NCBI GenBank assembly: GCA_037176725.1
Contig: JAZBRS010000020.1
Span: 95,188,501 to 95,252,500, forward strand
Length of the DNA stretch: 64,000 nt
Origin: Posidonia oceanica
Lineage: Eukaryota; Streptophyta; Magnoliopsida; Alismatales; Posidoniaceae
Reading direction: 5' to 3'
A program made the translations under genes and the position numbers. Under the pieces are notes generated by a model. That model saw only the letters and a list, made by a program, of their open reading frames with translations, was not told the DNA's origin and made no database searches. Shown here one piece after another: positions 12,514-22,799 of this stretch; position 1 is the stretch's first letter; each line of letters opens with the position of its first letter.

Positions 12514-13452
12514 GCATGCAGATGGTTGACAGCCACTTTAAAATGCAGATTTCGTTTTGTTCGCCGTTTCTTGCGTTTTATCGCTTCTTTGGCTTGCTGC
12601 AACCCCAATGCCTGTTGCCCACCCCTTTGTTTTGATTTCGCACCCCGCTTTGCCCTGTTTTTTGCGTTTTGCATCGCCTCTTGCTCTTTTGCATGGTTTC
12701 CCGCACCCCTTTGCACCGCTCTTCGCTTTCGGCATCATCTTTCTGCGCCTTGCTTTATTTTTCTGTATTTTTGCATCGTTTTCTGCACCTACTTTGTTTT
12801 ATTGCTTGCATGTCGCCCGCATTGCTTGGTTTTCCCGCCGTTTTGTTTTATCGCTTGCATCCGCATGTAGGGCTGTGATGCTTACTACTTAGGAGTTCTC
12901 ATGAACCAGGGTCCACCCAGTTCGGAACACTAGCAGCGTGGCTGAGCACTTAGATAGCACGTTTATTTCCCTTGCATAATAGGTAAGCATTTAAGACATT
13001 TAGGCATTAGGCTAGCAATTCCCTGCATAAGCGCGAGATTGCCTAAGAAAGACCGACTCTCAGACGTATCGGGGTGCCTAACACCTTCCCCGTGCGTAAC
13101 AGGAGTCCTTGCCCTTTCTCTTGGCTCGCATCGACCTTTCTTTTATCCTAGGCTTGAGTCATAGCATAGCATGATAGCATAGCATAGCTTAGCTTATCCT
13201 TGCACCTCTTTGCCCCTCATTGCATCCGGTTCAGCATGTCTTTTCATGCTTTACCCCCTGGTTTTTCTTGTGTTCCAATTCATAGACTCGGTGGCAACTC
13301 CGAATTGTCTTATTATTTCATTGCTTTTCTTTTGCCAGCGTTTCCAAGTCGAGTTCTTCCCTCGGATCCAGCCGCACATAGTGACCCTATTTTGATCGAT
13401 GCACACAAGCTTTGGTAATGTGCATGGATGATCAGAATTCAGGATTGCTACA

Positions 13453-14843
13453 GATAGCAAGGCAGATCTTAAGCACGGGTTTGAACTGAAGATCAAAGCA
13501 TTATATTAAGCATGGCATCGCATCTAAAGGCATGGAAGCAAGCCTGAAACAGTCACGCACAAGAGGAAACAACCAAACTATAGCAAAGCAGGAGCAAGGC
13601 TAGCAAAAAAGGGCAGGCATGCATGTAGGGTGCTGGACGCCAGCGCATGGGGCGTCCAACGTTGGACGCACCAGGCAGTGCGTCCAACAGGTCGGGAAAG
13701 ATCCCGGCCACGATCAGTGGCCAAGGAGGCTAAAAATCGCCAACCAACTTGCTAGGAAGCAAGAGCGAGTGACGACGAGCATGTTGGTATGCTCAACGCC
13801 AGAAATGGGCGGGTGGATTGCTCCACCCACCTCCTCCTCCTTGCGGCCGGCGGTCGGGGCTTTTTCGGCCAACCAAGGAAGCGTGCGTGCGAGTTAACTA
13901 TCCTAGCATGCTACTAGGTGCGTGTGCTAGCTAAGGGAAGTGAGAACCTACCTGGTTGCGGCCCAGAAGGTGTGTTTGCGCTTGCGGCTGGCGTTGCGGA
14001 AGGTGGCGGCGAGGCTACTCCGGCGAGCTTGCTTGGCATGCTGGGGGCTCGGGAGAAGCTGCTGGATGCTCGGGGGGAGTCGTGGGAGTTTGCTGAAGCT
14101 CTTGGAGTGGTTGAATTGGTGAGAGAATGGCTATGGTGTGCTGTGCCTCGTGGTGAAGATGGTTGTTTGGAGTGGTTTTGTGTTGGGTGCCTGGGTGGAG
14201 GCCGAGGCTACAGAGGCTTTGGTAGGTCTTGGCAGAGGCGTGGCAGGCTTGCTGGGTGAGGGGAGGCCACGAGGCATGGCAGGCGAGGGGTGTGGGCTTG
14301 CCAGAAGGTCGCCGAAGTCGCTGGTGGCAGAGAATCCAGCGGCGGCCACAATGAGGGTGGAGTGAGCGGGAGAGGCGCTGGGGAGGAGATGACGGCTAGT
14401 AAGTGGAGTTACTTCGGCTTGGAAGGTAGTGGATGGCTTGGAGTGGATGAGAGGATGGGCAATAAGTGCGTACGGGTGGTGGAATGGACGGGAGGTGAGC
14501 CGAAGGTGGCGGAGCAGCCGCTGCACCTCCCGGGCCGTTGGACGCTGGTGCAGAGCGCGTCTAACGTTGGATGCTAGCACAGAGCGCGTCCAACGTTGGA
14601 CGCTGCCCGTGCCAGCGTCCAATACGCCCAGGAGGCCAAAGGTTGAGATGGGCTTGGGCCTTGGCTTAAAAAAGGTTTAAAAAAGTGTAAAAGGCTTGGG
14701 TGATGGTTTTGGGGTTTAGGTGGGGTTTTAGGTTTGGTTTTGGGTAGAAATGGGTTAGTCTGAAAAAGAAAGCCATCCCAAAGTCCAAGTAAGACTGCAG
14801 GAGAAACCACCAACTTCCAGGCTGTTAGACTGAGGTGTCTACA
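13453..14843 (-). repeat. LTR fragment E (type I), interrupted by element A
   Basis: Read on the minus strand it starts TGTAGACACCTCAG at 14843, has the GC-rich first part and then the T-rich part of a type I LTR, and stops at the A LTR junction. It matches 31226 down to about 29820 of the D 3' LTR. Hairpin clusters lie at 13632-13688 (57 bp) and 14537-14622 (three hairpins). The remaining about 2 kb should lie to the left of element A. Whether E is a solo LTR or one end of a full element cannot be told. Confidence 0.8.
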
Positions 14844-15719
14844 GGTGCCCACTACCTCCAAGCCAGGGATAGGGGAAACCTGCACACCTATGTGGGAGCA
14901 AAAGAAAAAAATGATGAAAAGACTAGGTGTAGGTCCTTGAGAGTTTGGCATGGAGCCTGTCCTCACTACACCACCACCCAAGCACCACCAATACCCATTC
15001 CAGAGTGCCACCAACAATTAGGAATCCGAGCAGAGTCTGATGAATCAGAGACCACTCTCTTCCTTTGCAGCAGGCGTCAAGCACTTCATATGCTAAGGGC
15101 AATAGAAATTTAGTATAGATCATGCATGCATCTATCCACTATCAAACCATTTCTTTTGCCCCCTTTCCTCCCACTCTGCAAGGGTCAGCTAGGCGTAGGG
15201 ACAGTACTTCTGCCAAGGCAGGTTAACCACCTCCAAGCCTCAGAACGGTCCCTCACTGTCAGTGCAGCGGCCCAAAGAGTGCACTAGTAATCAGAGATAG
15301 AGCAGCCACTCCAGAGGCAGTAGGACAACTTTGGCACCCCTTGGGGTCCCTCACGGGCCATCGGGTCTGCGCAGTTAGGCACCGCTCCTAATCTCTTTAT
15401 GACTTCGCTCTGGGTGGGCGAAGTCCCTTTCCGCTTGTTTCGTTGCTCTGTGCAGGACAAGGACAAGCGTACCTCCTTTGTGACTTCGTTCCAGACGGAC
15501 GAAGCCCCTTTCCCTTGTCTCCTCGCTCCACACGGACGAGGACAAGAGTGCCTTTCGTGCAACTTCGCCCTATGCAGGCAAAGCCCCCTTGCATAGCCAA
15601 ATGTGCTTAGATTTCGTGTTCTGACTATTAACTATGACCTATGAACTGCTTTATCAGCTTTATATGCACATCTACTTCTCTGACAGCCAGTATTATATGC
15701 TTGTACATGTTCCGGATTG
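14844..15719 (+). other. Spacer upstream of the PMD-like ORF in element B
   Basis: Homologous to 5653-6260 in A and, reversed, 35152-36030 in D. At about 15385-15600 it has short repeats of the form GACTTCG...GACGAAG with CTTGTCCTCG-like words; D has the counterpart at about 35280-35490. No gene seen. Confidence 0.55.
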
Positions 15720-16983
15720 ATGAACAGCTTTGACTACAAGTACTCGAAGAGTCTACACCAGCTGCTCGCTTTCTCCCCTGCAATGGGTTTCCCTACCTTG
15801 GTGACTTCGACACATTGCTTCGGGATTCTTCGAGAGTGGATTGCCATGCTCACTGAGGTTGATCGTGAGAAGTTGCGCTTGTGGGGCATACCATCCAAGC
15901 TTCTAAAAGCTGCTGATGTGGAGGTTAGCCGACATCTCTTGTGCGCTGCCGCGAGATTCTGGAAGCCAACGCACCATGTCTTTCGCTTCGGCAGGACGGA
16001 GTTAACGCCAATACTGGAGGAAGTACGCTGGATCTGCTGCTTCTCCACACTAATGGGGCCAACGTGTTCATGAGGCGCACTGGTTATGCCACAGTCTTAA
16101 GCCAGTTGACTGGGCTCTCCGTACAAAGCTGCGAGAAAAGACTGGTCTGCATTGACGGGCCTGTACTTGCGCTCCGTTTGAACTACTTTGAGGAAGTCTC
16201 CAAAAAGCCCGCCGCACTGGGAGATGAACTATAGCTCCATGGCTTCGTCACCCACTTCTTGGGCGAGCTAATCTTCAGCCATGGCCGGATGACTGTTGCT
16301 ATTGAAGTTGTGGAGATCGCCCTTGCCGTGGTGACCTGCTAAATCAACCTGGCACCTGTCATCCTAGCTGAGACCTATCACAGGCTAGACCGCATTTCAC
16401 ACTGCTGCCACCATTTTCACGGCTGTGGGGCTCTAGTACAGGTGTGGCTGGCCGGACATCTAGAGATAGACATCCTGCGCCCCCAGAAGTAGGCGTTTGA
16501 GACATACTACAACAGCGGCCATGCCAAGACCATCAAGACTGTCCGCGAGGAGTATGAAAGGCTGGAAAAGCTGACAAATGACACAGTGACCTGGTGTATC
16601 ATCCCACTTGCAGTAGAACCTTTCACTATTTTCTTCAGCACCCGCGACATGCGACTGGTTGTCCTGTCGGGGTTCACCAAAGGCGTGGAGTATCACCCCA
16701 TCTGGGTCATGCGGCAGTTTGGTTTCTAGCAAGGGGCTTTTGTCGACAGCACGACACCGAAGCTGCTCCAGCCTATCCTTTCAGCACGGATGCTACCACA
16801 ACAAAGCTAGCCGACCTTATGCACCATGGGGTGAAGTCAACAGACATTACAGCTATGAAGGGCTCAGGATGTACTCCTGAGTATCTGACTGAAGTGCAGG
16901 GGCTCTGGCCCATTAATGAGATCCCACCTGGCGCACCCTTGTTTCCTGACACCAGGAGGTCGAAGAAGGCCCAGACCGGCTAG
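15720..16983 (+). pseudogene. PMD/DUF7745-like ORF carried by element B
   Basis: ATG at 15720 (MNSFDYKYSKSLHQ), terminal TAG at 16981 after SKKAQTG. The N-terminal part reads cleanly to about 16030, where a frame change occurs near FSTLMGP; then LTGLSVQ to GDEL is readable in another frame. Stops follow at the Trp of GDELWLHG (TAG near 16232), CQINLAP (TAA), RPQK.AFETYY (TAG near 16488) and FGF.QGAF (TAG near 16727), and a further frameshift follows LLQP (about 16775). The C-terminal block after it (ADLM..GVKSTDI to PDTRRSKK) is intact. Same relative position as in A and D. Function unknown; family assignment as for the A copy. Confidence 0.6.
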
Positions 16984-17539
16984 GGCATTTGTACATCTGC
17001 ATATCCCTTTTTTGAGTCTTGATGTATTTTGTTCCGCCCCACTGTGGGCATGTAATCAAGACCTAAATTAATGCAAGGTTGTTTTGAACCACTTGCTTAT
17101 ATGTTTGGCTTGCTTTCCATAACATGATGCATGCATGGTCTTACAATTATATCTTCAGCGTACTGCTTCAGCCCCTCGGAGCCATGAGGAGGGCACTATC
17201 AGATCCTGACAGCTTGCAAGTGCAGAAGCAACTGCCAACACTCTCAGCGTCAGGGAAGGCTACCAGACAAACCCCGCACTCCGCTAAGGTGCCAGAATCT
17301 CTGCAGGCCAACACCGCCAAGTTGAGCAAAGCCACCGAGCGCCCCCGGCCGGATCTCCGCCGGGCTGGTAGCCCTAACTACCCGTTTGATAAGCGCGTCA
17401 GCTTTGTCTAAGTTCGTCGTTTTTTCGATACCAAGGGCGCTTCGGCTGTCTCTTGGTATCATCCCTGATACTAGGGGCATCTTTTTTTGCTGCCCTATGG
17501 TGTCACTCTCTTCCTAGCGTTTTGTGCGTCTGCTTGCCT
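16984..17539 (+). other. 3' untranslated segment of element B with conserved hairpin
   Basis: The stretch 17160-17400 aligns with D 33450-33735 (reverse). At about 17452-17474 the words TGGTATCA and TGATACTA surround TCCC, the same hairpin as D 33381-33408; a degenerate second copy lies at about 19340-19362, so it brackets the array. No gene seen. Confidence 0.6.
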
Positions 17540-19245
17540 TTTTTGCAAGCCCTTTGCATGACTTTTCAAAGTCATATCTGCTTTCTTCTTTTCGCTTGCT
17601 GTTTTGCGAGCCCTTTGCATGCCCTTTCGAGGTCATGTCTGCTCATCTCCTCGATGGTTCGAGGACGAGCCCTTTGCATGACTTTTCGAACTCATGTTTG
17701 CTTTCTTCCTTTTCACTTGCCGTTTTGCGAGCCCTTTGCATGCCCTTTCGAGGTCATGTCTGCTCGTCTCCTCGATGGTTCGAGGACGAGCCCTTTGCAT
17801 GACTTTTCGAAGTCATGTCTGCTTTCTTCCTTTCGCTTGCCATTTTGCGAGCCCTTTGCATGCCCTTTCAAGGTCATGTCAGATCGTCTCCTCGATAGTT
17901 CGAGGACGAGCCCTTTGCATGCCTTTTCGAAGTCATGTCTGTTTCTTCCTTTTGCTTGCCTTTTTGCAAGCCCTTTGCATGACTTTTCGAAGGCATGTCT
18001 GTTTCTTCTTTTTGCTTTCCTTTTTGCAAGCCCTTTGCATGCCTTTTCGAAATCATGTCTGTTTCTTCTTTTTGCTTGCCTTTTTGCAAGCCCTTTGCAT
18101 GACTTTTCGAAGTCATGTCTGCTTTCTTCCTTTCGCTTGCCGTTTCGTGAGCCCTTTGCATGTCCTTTCGAAGTCATGTCTGCTCATCTCCTCGATGGTT
18201 CAAGGACGAGCCCTTTGTATGCCTTTTCAAAGTCATGCTTGTTTCTTCTTTTTGCTTGCCTTTTTGCAAGTCCTTTGCATGCCTTTTCAAAGTCATGTCT
18301 ATTTCTTCTTTTTGCTTGCCATTTTGGCGAGCCCTTTCCATGCCCTTTCGAGGTCATGTCTGCTCGTCTCCTCAATGGTTCGAGGACGAGCCCTTTGCAT
18401 ACCTTTTCGAAGTCATGTCTATTTCTTCTTTTCGCTTGCCGTTTTGCGAGCCCCTTTGCATGCCCTTTCGAGGTCATGTCTGCTTGCTTCAAGCCCCTTT
18501 GCATGCCCTTTCGAGGTCATGTCTGCTTGCTTCAAGCCCCTTTGCATGCCCTTTCGAGGTCATGTCTACTTGCTTCAAGCCCCATTACATGCCCTTTCGA
18601 GGTCATGTCTGCTTGCTTCAAGACCCTTTGCATGCCCTTTCGAGGTCATGTTTGCTTGCTTCAAGCCCCTTTGCATGCCTTTTCGAAGTCATGTCTGTTT
18701 CTTCTTTTCACTTGCCGTTTTGCGAGCCCTTTGCATGCCCTTTCGAGGTCATGTCTGCTTGTCTCCTCGATGGTTCGCGGATGAGCCCTTTGCATGCCTT
18801 TTCGAAGTCATGTCTATTTCTTCTTTTCACTTGTCGTTTTGCGAGCCCTTTGCATGCCCTTTCGAGGTCATGTCTGCTCGTCTCCTCGATTGTTCGAGGA
18901 CGAGCCCTTTGCATGCCTTTTCGAAGTCATGTCTGTTTCCCCTTTTCGCTTGCCGTTTTGCAAGCCCTTTGCATGCCCTTTCGAGGTCATGTCTGCTCAT
19001 CTCTTCGATGGTTCAAGGACAAGCCCTTTGCATGCCTTTTCGACGTCATGTCTGTTTCCCCTTTTCGCTTGCCGTTTTGCAAGCCCTTTGCATGCACTTT
19101 CGAGGTTATGTCTGCTTATTTGTTTCCTCGATGTTTCGAGGACGAGCCCTTTGCATGCCTTTTCGAAGTCATGTCTGCTTCCCCTTTTTGCTTGCCTTTT
19201 TGCAAGCTCCTTTGCGTGCCTTTCCAAAGTCACATCTGTTTGCTT
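17540..19245 (+). repeat. About 60/120-bp tandem array of hairpins, element B
   Basis: Units alternate between a CATGACTTTTCGAAGTCATG-type hairpin and a CCTCGATGGTTCGAGG-type hairpin, joined by GCCCTTTGCATGCC and a pyrimidine-rich stretch. Between 18480 and 18670 a shorter derivative unit of about 60 bp is amplified. Because the unit has no stop in three forward frames, three overlapping open frames of 427-529 codons exist here; the frames translate the same repeat and are not convincing genes. Confidence 0.85.
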
Positions 19246-19454
19246 CCTCATTTCCGGGCTGGCAGCTCGAACTGCTCGGTTGACACCCGTCATAATTGTC
19301 CAACCCTTCTTTCGGTGCCACAGGCACTTCGGCTGTCCCCTAGTATCATTCCTGATACTAGCGGCATCTTATTTTGCTGCCTTCAGCATCTTCTCCAGGC
19401 TAGCAGCCCAAACTGCTCGGTTGACACTCGTCACCCTGTCTGACGTTCTTTCCT

Positions 19455-19592
19455 TGGATTGATAACCCAAACTATCCAGCAAAGAGTCCGTCAACTCCTT
19501 GGGCCGATAACCCAAACTATCCAGCAAATAGTCCGTCAACTCATTGGGTCGATAACCCAAACTATCCGGTGATGAGTCCGTCAACTCATAAT
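19455..19592 (+). repeat. Short tandem repeat (GATAACCCAAACTATCC unit), element B
   Basis: Three units of about 54 bp containing GATAACCCAAACTATCC and GAGTCCGTCAACTC. The same repeat, reverse-complemented and expanded to six units of about 45 bp, is at 31625-31905 in D. It includes the near-palindrome GAGTCCGTCAACTC. Confidence 0.8.
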
Positions 19593-19976
19593 TCATTGAA
19601 TCAGCAATGCATGTTAGGTAATAGTACTAGCATCACATGCTAGATAGCAGCATCAGCATCATACACACAATCATTGCATGTTTTCCCCGGTAGGGTCGCA
19701 TCTCGCGTCATATTGGCATGCGTCGCCTGCATCTCCCAGTGGAATTCAGCGCGACAAACATTAGTGCAGGTTTATTTTAGCATCAGCATTGCATCATCAG
19801 CATTGCATTGCATTTGCATTCGCATCTGCATTTTGCATTCGCATTTCGGCATTGGGTCATGATTTTCGGTGCATTTGCCGAATAAGTGGCTCCCACCAAT
19901 AGCACCTGGCTCTCGCCAGACAGGCGAGGTGTCTTGTCAACCCTGAGCAACGGCCTTGGTCCCCTTGACCTCGCTC

Positions 19977-19989
19977 AGGGAGGGGCATC
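19977..19989 (+). other. Polypurine tract of element B
   Basis: AGGGAGGGGCATC directly abuts the LTR start TGTTGACACC at 19990, as in A and D. Confidence 0.8.
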
Positions 19990-20235
19990 TGTTGACACCC
20001 CACTTTTGACTCTTGTTTAGTGGCTCTCTCTCTCTAGTGGAATGACTTAGAAAACCCCACTCAAAAAAACTAGAAAATTTAAAACTTAGAAAACTAGAAA
20101 CCAAAACCCTAGAAAACCCTAGGCTTTAAACTCTAGAACTCTAAGCCCAATCCACATTCAAAACCCTAGGTTAAAACCCTAAACCCTAGGTTAAAACCCT
20201 AGAAGAAACTTAGGTCAAACACTCACAAAACCTTA

Positions 20236-20456
20236 ACTAGCAATGGTTATTGTAGTGGTTGGGTCACCACCACTACCTTCTCAAGCCGCGGGTTCGATAC
20301 CCACCCACCACACATAGAGTGGATTTTCCACTCTTTCTTGCATTGGGATTAATTTCCCTTCCTTCCGCCCATAGGTTTCGAACTCATGACCTGTGGGCTT
20401 GCCTTGAAGAAAATATCCGTTAAGCTATAGTAGGTTAGGGTAAAAAAAAAAAAAAA
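20236..20456 (+). mobile_element. SINE 1 (tRNA-derived) with poly(A) tail
   Basis: A head of AGCAATGGTTATTGTAGTGG (A-box-like TGG...AGTGG) is followed by GGGTTCGATACCCACC (B box), a body of about 140 bp and a run of A at 20442-20456. The left flank CACTCACAAAACCT (20220-20233) is repeated after the tail as CACTCACAAAATCCT (20457-20471), a target-site duplication with one indel. A second B-box-like word sits in reverse orientation (GGTTTCGAACTC at about 20373). The type II LTR at 41527-47463 lacks it. Confidence 0.8.
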
Positions 20457-20551
20457 CACTCACAAAATCCTAGGTCAAACCCTAGAAAACCTAGGTAAAA
20501 ACCCAAACCCAAAACCCTAGAAAACCTAGGTAGAAACCTAAACCCTAAACC

Positions 20552-20775
20552 AGCAATGGTTACCATAGTGGTTGGGTCACCTCCACTACCCTCTCAAGAC
20601 GTGGGTTCGAAACCCACCTCACTCATATTGAGTGGGATTTCCCCACTCTTTCTTGCATTATGGGATTAATTTCCCTTCCTTGCTGCCCATAGGTTTCGAA
20701 CCTGTGACTTGTGGGCTTTCCTTGAAGAAAAATCCGTTAAGCTATATAGTAGGTTAGGTTAAATAAAAAAAAAAA
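20552..20775 (+). mobile_element. SINE 2 (same family as SINE 1)
   Basis: The same head, B box (GGGTTCGAAACCC), body and poly(A) tail in the same orientation, about 80-90% alike by eye. It is flanked by the 16-bp direct repeat ACCTAAACCCTAAACC at 20536-20551 and 20776-20791. The two target-site duplications differ, so the pair results from two insertions, not from a local duplication. It has the same inverted second B-box-like word. Confidence 0.82.
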
Positions 20776-20939
20776 ACCTAAACCCTAAACCCTAGAAAAC
20801 CTAGGTTAAAACTCATCAAAACGCTAGAAGAAACCTAGGTCAAACACTCACAAAACCCTAGGTTAAACCCTAGGTCAAACCCAAGAAAACCTAGGTAAAA
20901 ACCCAAACCTAAAACCCTAGAAAAGCACTAGGTCACAAA

Positions 20940-20966
20940 ACCTTTCCTTCTCCCTATTCCATCTTC

Positions 20967-20999
<33 letters not shown>

Positions 21000-21545
21000 T
21001 TTCTTTCTTTCTTCCTTTCTTTCTTTCCTCTCCTTTTCTTTCTTCTTCTCCTCTTTCTTTTCTTTCTCTTTCTTTTAAATCAATTCAGCCTAGCCCACCA
21101 ACTTCTCCTCCTCCTTTATTTTCTTTTTTCTTCTTCTTCCAAAGCCCAAGCCCACAACATTCTTCTCCCTTCCTCTTCCTTTCTTTTATTTTCTTCCTTC
21201 CCACTTCCAAAGCCCAACCCACTTCACTCATCCCCCTTCCTCTCCTTTTCTTTTCTTTTTCATTTTTCATTCCATTTTCCAAGCCCAAGCCCAAGCCCCC
21301 AACTTTTCTTCCTTCTCTTCTCCTTCTCTTCTTCTTCCTCTTCCTTTTTCTCTCTTTTTTCTCTCCTTTTCCCCTCCTTCCAGGCCCAGCCCACCTTCTC
21401 CTTTTCTTTTTCCTTTATTTTTCTTTTCTTTCATTCCATTTTCCAGGCCCGGCCCATTTCCTTTATTTTCTTTTTTTCTCCTTTTCAACCACCGGCCCGA
21501 TCCACTCTTCCTTTTTTCTTTTTTTTTTCTTTCTTCTTCTTTTCC
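20940..21545 (+). repeat. 600-bp pyrimidine-rich tract with TTTC microsatellite
   Basis: Almost pure C/T for long stretches, with (TTTC)n at about 20965-21035, broken by short GCCCAAGCCC words. The other type II LTR has the mirror (purine) tracts at 45905-46150 and 46785-47040. It can form triplex-type DNA in principle; no gene is supported despite open frames. Confidence 0.75.
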
Positions 21546-22795
21546 TCCTTGGGCCCAGCCCTTCTCCCCTTCTTCTTTCTCTTTTCTTTTTTCCTATTCA
21601 CCAGCCCGACACACTCTTCCTCTTCTTTCCCTCCTCTTTCAAATCCCAGCCAACACTCAACCCCTTTGCACTCACCACCCCTCACAACAACTCACAGCAG
21701 CACCACACTCCACCTCTGCCCCATGCCACTACCTGGAGGTTGCCGCACGCCACTGTCCGGCGGTGGCCGTCTCACAGAACCACCTTTTGCCGACCTGCCC
21801 ACTCACTGCACCACCTGCCAGCCACCTTCAGCCCTCCTGCACGCACCATCCCCACTCGAGTGGCAAGCTCAGAACAAAACCGATCCCTCCTCATCCCTTC
21901 TGGAGGTGGAAGCACATAATTCACCAGAAAACCAAGCTAGAACCCAACTTCCTCTCACACAGCACAGTAACCTCCATTTTCCTCTCCGAGCACCCAAGCC
22001 ACTCACAGCCTCCACAAACAGCTCCATCCCCTTCCTTGAGCTTCCACCAACCCAGAGAGGGGATTTATAGCCCAAGAGAGCCACACAGCTGCTGGAGAGA
22101 CCCAAAATTCCACAGTGCACCCAAAATCCGTTCTGCGGCCTCGCGACACCAAATCCACTCTTGATTTGGCTCCAAAGCATCCTCAGAGCACCTGCAACTT
22201 GCGCTGATCGCCCACTGTTGCCACCGATGCCCGCAGTGCCGCCGCGACCTCCACCTGCACCGCCACACCCAATCGAGGTTGGCAACCCTCCTTAGCCATC
22301 GTCACAGGTAACTGACCCTGTGTTTGAGCTCCTTGCATGCTTCTCGTGCTTCCTAGGCAATTAGAAATAGATTTAGGGCTTCAACATGCCTTTTCGCCTC
22401 CATCGCTATAGTGCCTTCTTCTCCGACGAGCCTCCACTGCTCTGCCACGCCCGTTGTGCTCTAGACCTCCCCGAGGCTCCGAATTGCTCCCCGAGGACTG
22501 CCGCACCTCTAGTATCTCAGCCTTGCACCGTCCGAGCTCCGCCGCTACCTCTAGTGCCAGCTCCGCCCGCAGCAACCTTCTGCAGAACTTTGCTGAGGCC
22601 GGCAGAGCAGTCCAGTCGCCGTCATGCGCCGCTAAAGCCACCGACACCTCTGGGGAGGTCCCCTCTGGCTTCTAGAAGCCCCAGCTCGGCCGGAGACCCG
22701 CCAGCGCCGCCGCAATAGCCTCCCCTTCTCCAGCGCAGTGCTACAGTGTCGGGCGACACTGTAGCACTGTAGCTGGATATAGTTTTAATTTTTGT
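21546..22795 (+). other. GC-rich zone of the type II LTR
   Basis: C-rich text ending in CGCCACACCCAATCGAGG and a possible splice donor CACAG|GTAACTG at about 22306. It is equivalent to about 44440-45850 (-) in the other type II LTR. Open frames are low-complexity Pro/Ser and not conserved between the two copies, so no gene is called. Confidence 0.5.
22738..22767. repeat. 30-nt inverted repeat, 14-bp arms
   Basis: GTGCTACAGTGTCG pairs perfectly with CGACACTGTAGCAC around GG. The 14-bp stem is GC-rich and is followed by a third partial copy CACTGTAG. Confidence 0.9.
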
Positions 22796-22799
22796 TTTT

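Larger units (their letters stand above)
1..13452 (+). mobile_element. Element A: Tat-lineage Ty3/gypsy retrotransposon, 5' part outside window
   Basis: Order on the + strand: pol (to 4843), spacer, PMD/DUF7745-like ORF (6260-7531), hairpin array (8085-9670), PPT (10170-10182), 3' LTR (10183-13452). The LTR begins TGTAGACACC and ends GATTGCTACA, a normal TG...CA pair. The second RNase H in pol places it in the Tat lineage. The sequence after the LTR (13453 on) is an LTR of opposite orientation (E), so A appears to have inserted into E; the right target-site copy would be GATAG at 13453-13457. The left copy and 5' LTR lie outside the window, so this cannot be checked here. Confidence 0.85.
10183..13452 (+). 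repeat. 3' LTR of element A (type I)
   Basis: Begins TGTAGACACC, ends GATTGCTACA, 3,270 bp. It aligns with the type I LTRs at 25845-29307 (+) and, reverse-complemented, with 24338-31226 and 53116-56079. The first about 900 bp are GC-rich, the following about 2.3 kb are T-rich with very frequent GCATG words. It carries six clusters of the 29-bp hairpin (listed separately), a 37-nt near-perfect inverted repeat at 11174-11210, and a PBS-like TGGCAACTCC at 13292, 161 bp from the LTR end. Confidence 0.85.
20040..20935 (+). repeat. AAACCCTAG-rich, telomere-repeat-like zone of the type II LTR
   Basis: Many copies of AAACCCTAG(G) and CCCTAAACCCTA. It resembles degenerate Arabidopsis-type telomere repeat (CCCTAAA) and contains telo-box words (AAACCCTAA). 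The reverse-complement counterpart is at about 47060-47440. It is part of the LTR, not a telomere. Confidence 0.7.

Noticed and set aside
17453..19443. Long open frames (427-529 codons) as a repetitive secreted or membrane protein
   Set aside because: Three frames of the same repeat are open together, codons follow the 60-bp period, and B's homologues A and D have unrelated arrays at this place.
20262..20315. A functional tRNA gene (B box GGTTCGATACC and CCACCA)
   Set aside because: No cloverleaf with anticodon and acceptor stem can be drawn, and the sequence continues into a poly(A)-tailed, TSD-flanked SINE.
20040..20935. Interstitial telomere tract
   Set aside because: The repeat is AAACCCTAGG-like and degenerate and recurs inside another type II LTR, so it is part of the LTR.
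21546..22164. Pro/Ser-rich open frames in the GC-rich LTR zone as a gene
   Set aside because: Frames are not kept in the second type II LTR and no domain is recognisable.
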